A stretch of 64,000 nucleotides of DNA. Origin: Crocinitomicaceae bacterium. GTDB taxonomy: Bacteria > Bacteroidota > Bacteroidia > Flavobacteriales_G > Salibacteraceae. The stretch covers positions 1 to 64,000 of the forward strand of contig PAVO01000020.1 of the NCBI GenBank assembly GCA_002713215.1, given 5' to 3'. This document shows positions 61,044 through 64,000 of the stretch, piece by piece. Position 1 is the first letter of the stretch, and every line of letters begins with the position of its first letter. A model generated the notes under the pieces. The model was not told the DNA's origin, did not search any database, and saw only the letters and a program-made list of their open reading frames with translations. The translations under genes and the position numbers were made by a program.

Positions 61044-62432
61044 TTATGGGCTTACAATAAATCGCTTGGTTATCGCAAAACCATTTTTGGATATTGTCAA
61101 AAAGTACGTACCCGGATATTCCAAAAACTCGCCTTCAATTTCCAGTACGTTTTCCCCCAAAGGTATTTTAGCGATATCCTTTTTAAATACCAGTGAGCCA
61201 CTTACTGTAGTTATGTGTAATTCAATTGAAGTTTCTTCATCGCCTTCAAGTTCAATAAACAGCTTATTCTGTGTTGGATTGGGGTAAAGGCGAATGGGAG
61301 AATCAGTTTCAGAAGTAGAGTACACTCCAACGGTTGAAGAGGTTTCCGGATTATACTCCCAGAAATCACTCCCACTTTTTACGATTTTGTAGCCGTCGTC
61401 ATAACCAGTGCCGATGTATCCTTTTCCATCGATGGAAAACCCAATCGCATTTCTTCTTGCCACAGTCGGTAAGTTAGCCTTTTGATTCCAGGCTCCTTTG
61501 GGATTTCCTTTCGCATCCATTCCATTGCTTGGATCAAATGGGTCGAACTCCCAAAAGTCGTCTCGAAAAACAAGGTGTCCAAACTCTCCCGTACCAACAT
61601 ATCCTTTTTTTTGGATTGAAAATGCTACGGCGAAACTCCTGGAAACCGGCCCATCCATTTTTCTGGTCCATTTACCCTTTGGGTTTCCATTGGCATCCAT
61701 TCCGTTACTTTTATCCAATGGGTCATATTCCCAGATGTCACGGAACCATCCTCCTGAGTATTCTCCAGTTCCAAGAAATGCATGCCCCGATATAGTAAAA
61801 GCGACCGCTCCAGCTCTTGGGCTTCCAGCAAAGTTTGCTTTTCGTGTCCATTTCCCCATTGGGTTTCCACGCGAATCGAGGCCATTACTCATGTCATTTG
61901 GGTCATATTCCCAAATGTCGTTTAGCGCAATTTTGTTTGGTCCACCATCGTAACCTGTTCCAACATATCCCTTATTGCCAATGGTGAATCCCGTTGCATA
62001 AATTCTTGCATCTCCGCCAAAATCCTGTTTTCGTGTCCACCAGTTATTTACAGGATCATATTCGTAGCATTGTTTAGTTGATTTGGAATTAAAATCTCCA
62101 CCGGTTATGATATAACCTTTTCCATTTATAGATAATCCAACTGCGGCCCATTTTCCGTTGCCAGGAAAAAAAGCTTTTTGACTCCAATTTCCTACAGGAT
62201 TTCCTTTCGAATCAACTCCATTGGTTTTGTCTTCCGGATCGAATTCCCAAAAATCCGATTGTGCACTACCTTGTGCATTGATTCCGGTGCCGGTATAAGC
62301 TTTTTTACCAATTACAAAGGCAATGCCTGCGGCTCGATTAGTATTGTCAATGCTATCCTTTTGAATCCAATTTTGAGCAAGAACGGTAATCGATAAAAGA
62401 ATGGAAAACAAGGAGAGAAAGGTGATTTTCAT
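61044..62432 (-). CDS. Kelch-type beta-propeller protein with T9SS sorting domain
   Basis: A 462-residue secreted protein. A signal peptide (about 1-19, ending TVLAQ) precedes about six kelch-like blades with GYxGTG-like strands. Several blades share an inserted loop of the form D-F-W-E-[FY]-[DN]-P-x-D-x-[ST]-N-G-x-D-x-x-G-N-P-x-G-x-W, seen five times. The end is a T9SS type A domain (SPIRLYPNPTQNKLFIE ... TKRFIVSP). It is likely a surface or secreted protein with unknown ligand. Confidence 0.85.
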   Translation of the reverse strand: MKITFLSLFSILLSITVLAQNWIQKDSIDNTNRAAGIAFVIGKKAYTGTGINAQGSAQSDFWEFDPEDKTNGVDSKGNPVGNWSQKAFFPGNGKWAAVGLSINGKGYIITGGDFNSKSTKQCYEYDPVNNWWTRKQDFGGDARIYATGFTIGNKGYVGTGYDGGPNKIALNDIWEYDPNDMSNGLDSRGNPMGKWTRKANFAGSPRAGAVAFTISGHAFLGTGEYSGGWFRDIWEYDPLDKSNGMDANGNPKGKWTRKMDGPVSRSFAVAFSIQKKGYVGTGEFGHLVFRDDFWEFDPFDPSNGMDAKGNPKGAWNQKANLPTVARRNAIGFSIDGKGYIGTGYDDGYKIVKSGSDFWEYNPETSSTVGVYSTSETDSPIRLYPNPTQNKLFIELEGDEETSIELHITTVSGSLVFKKDIAKIPLGENVLEIEGEFLEYPGTYFLTISKNGFAITKRFIVSP

Positions 62433-62640
62433 TTTAAGTAGTGTTTAATCAAACCATCGAAATTAGCTGGTGGAGAGGGCTTAATTACTTTAACTAAATT
62501 CATTTATTAAATGAGTTAAAAAAGTGGGTGAACGGCATATGAAAAGCTATATAACATATCGTAAGGTAGTTTTGTAAACCTAACTATTATTCGATATTCT
62601 TAAATTGATAGCTGATACAGCCTCATGATTTTAGATCATA

Positions 62641-62669
62641 TTTGTTTTTGTCCTAAAATCCTATATTTG
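62641..62669 (+). promoter_or_regulatory. Sigma-A type promoter of the terminal TPR gene
   Basis: TTG within TTTG (62642-62644), a 17-bp spacer and TATATTTG (62662-62669) fit the Bacteroidota promoter form. It lies 27 bp before the proposed TTG start. Confidence 0.55.
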
Positions 62670-62695
62670 AGTTTTAGGTAAAAACGTATAAAGTA

Positions 62696-64000
62696 TTGAT
62701 TAGCAATAGAATATATTTTATTTTCTTCGTAATATGGGGCTTGCTATCTGCTGAATTCGCCTTTGCTCAGGAAATTCCGGCAAAGGAAACCCCCTATTCA
62801 AGAGCTCGTCGACTTGCTTTTAATAAGGAATACAGCGCATCGCTTCAGATTTGTGATTCTTTCTTAACCCAGGTTCCGGACAATTATGATTTTGAAATGC
62901 TCAATGCCCGCGTATTATCCTGGGACGGGCAGTTGGTTGAATCAGAAAAGAAGTGTCAATCTTTAAACGGCAAGTATCCGGATTCAAAGGAGGTGTATGT
63001 GCACTGGATTACCGTAAACCGTTGGTTGGAAGATCATACCAGTGCTGCGGATATTGGTAAAAAGGCACTTGCAAAATTTCCTTCTGACCCTGAATTAATG
63101 TATCAACTTGGAAAGGAATATGGAGCCTTAAGCAAGTTTGACGAAGGTTTTGAACTTTGCGATTCACTGCTCCAAATGAATAAAAAGGTTGATGATGCCT
63201 TTAAATTGAAGATAGACCTATTGCTTCAAACCGAACAATACGATTCTGCCATTACCATTTGCGATAGTTTAATTCAGGTTAAGCCCGGCGACAATGGCTT
63301 ACGATTATTAAGAGCTAAAGGAAAGGCATGGGATAAACAATACGATGCTTCAAGATTGGACATTGATACCATTTTCGACTCCGAAGTAGAGCATTTGGGA
63401 GCTCATCATTTAAAAACGAACACCTATTTGTGGCAACCCCAAAATGATAGTGCCATATGGAGCGCTGATTCAGGGTTGCAATTTCACAAAGAAGATTTGG
63501 TTTTGAAGGTAATGATGGCCAAGGCTTATTTACGGTTAGATTCTTTTCCTCCATGCGATTCAGTAATTGGGATTGTATTAAATGAAGATACGGTACACTA
63601 TGGAGCCTGGGCGGTTAATTTAAATTCTCGATTGGCCCAGGAGGATTTCGATTCAGTAATAGCTGCTACTGATAAATTGGGCACTATTTATCCCGGAGAT
63701 GAAGAATTCAAAAGGCTTCGGGTTATTGCCCTGGCTGGAAAAGAAAAGTATAAGGATGCCATAGAAACCATGGCAAACGATGTCAGTGAAGTTGATAGCA
63801 TGGACGAGAGTTCAAAGGTGCTATACACCAAATTGCATTATTGGGACGGTCAAAATACCAGAGCATTGGACTTGTGTGATCGGTTTCTGGAACAAGAGCC
63901 CGAGAGCGTTGGCTTACTTACCATAAAAGCCATTATTCAAAAAAGCAGGTACGAAAAAGAACCTGCACTTGCTACCATTGATGAAGGGCTGGCCATAGAT
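62696..64000 (+). CDS. Secreted TPR-repeat protein, 3' end outside the window
   Basis: An open frame of 435 codons that runs off the right edge without a stop. The only plausible start is TTG 62696, giving MISNRIYFIFFVIWGLLSAE, a signal peptide cleaved near FAFA-QE. After it, repeats of the form x-C-D-S-[LF]-[LI] (ICDSFL, LCDSLL, ICDSLI, LCDRFL) mark TPR-like helical hairpins. In Bacteroidota such N-terminal TPR regions often precede a YaiO-type outer-membrane barrel, which cannot be checked here. Confidence 0.75.
   Translation, partial: MISNRIYFIFFVIWGLLSAEFAFAQEIPAKETPYSRARRLAFNKEYSASLQICDSFLTQVPDNYDFEMLNARVLSWDGQLVESEKKCQSLNGKYPDSKEVYVHWITVNRWLEDHTSAADIGKKALAKFPSDPELMYQLGKEYGALSKFDEGFELCDSLLQMNKKVDDAFKLKIDLLLQTEQYDSAITICDSLIQVKPGDNGLRLLRAKGKAWDKQYDASRLDIDTIFDSEVEHLGAHHLKTNTYLWQPQNDSAIWSADSGLQFHKEDLVLKVMMAKAYLRLDSFPPCDSVIGIVLNEDTVHYGAWAVNLNSRLAQEDFDSVIAATDKLGTIYPGDEEFKRLRVIALAGKEKYKDAIETMANDVSEVDSMDESSKVLYTKLHYWDGQNTRALDLCDRFLEQEPESVGLLTIKAIIQKSRYEKEPALATIDEGLAID

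Noticed and set aside
61498-61953. A 151-codon open frame on the plus strand
   Set aside because: It is antisense to the repeated kelch blades and repeats with them; it is a shadow of the real gene.

Overview
The window is a 64-kb stretch of chromosome from a member of the Bacteroidota, most likely a marine-type Flavobacteriales. This rests on Na+-pumping NADH:quinone reductase (NQR), the gliding-motility ABC genes gldF and gldG, three proteins with type IX secretion (T9SS) C-terminal domains, promoters of the Bacteroidota form TTG-N19-TAnnTTTG, and a flexirubin-free carotenoid operon. The DNA is AT-rich, gene density is high, and no prophage, insertion sequence or CRISPR array was seen. The genus cannot be named from the sequence alone.

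Layout. 0.1-3.4 kb: transaldolase-like aldolase, uridine kinase, the small SRP RNA, a DUF4199 membrane protein and a family 2 glycosyltransferase. 3.7-11 kb: nqrABCDEF, then the FMN transferase apbE, with the maturation gene nqrM convergent to it. 11-19 kb: tRNA-Glu, rpsT, an Ala/Glu-rich lipoprotein, radC, a deacetylase-like/acyltransferase-like pair, a DUF1573 lipoprotein, yajC, a YbbR-like protein, coaE and nnr. 19-27 kb: two tandem FKBP isomerases, a TerB-DnaJ protein, htpG, a repeat-rich T9SS protein, an ATP-grasp-like gene broken by a frameshift in a homopolymer, and pepE. 27-38.5 kb: a 1475-residue TPR protein with recent internal duplications, a sialidase-like T9SS protein, an outer-membrane barrel, Nudix, mnmD, an ACP phosphodiesterase-like gene, DOMON and RidA proteins. 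38.6-43.5 kb: a 138-bp MITE-like element, then gldF-gldG-DUF4340 followed by dnaN. 43.7-46.2 kb: a TonB-dependent receptor. 46.1-54 kb: the carotenoid operon. 54-64 kb: aspartokinase, lysA, arsM, rhodanese, xerD, aroQ, an M48 protease, a kelch-type T9SS protein and a TPR gene that runs off the end.

The most interesting region is 46.1-54 kb. A MerR-type regulator with a cobalamin domain carries both the W-x9-EH and E-x-H-x-x-G motifs of the B12 photoreceptor CarH. It sits upstream of an ECF sigma factor gene and seven overlapping or closely spaced genes: crtI, crtB, idi, an SRPBCC protein, a CrtD-like desaturase, CruF and a fused lycopene cyclase. Two identical palindromes (TGTTTAA-N16-TTAAACA), 63 bp apart, lie before the sigma gene, and one overlaps its predicted -7 box. 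The simplest reading is a light- and B12-controlled switch driving synthesis of a monocyclic carotenoid of the myxol/saproxanthin type. The regulatory link is inferred, not shown.
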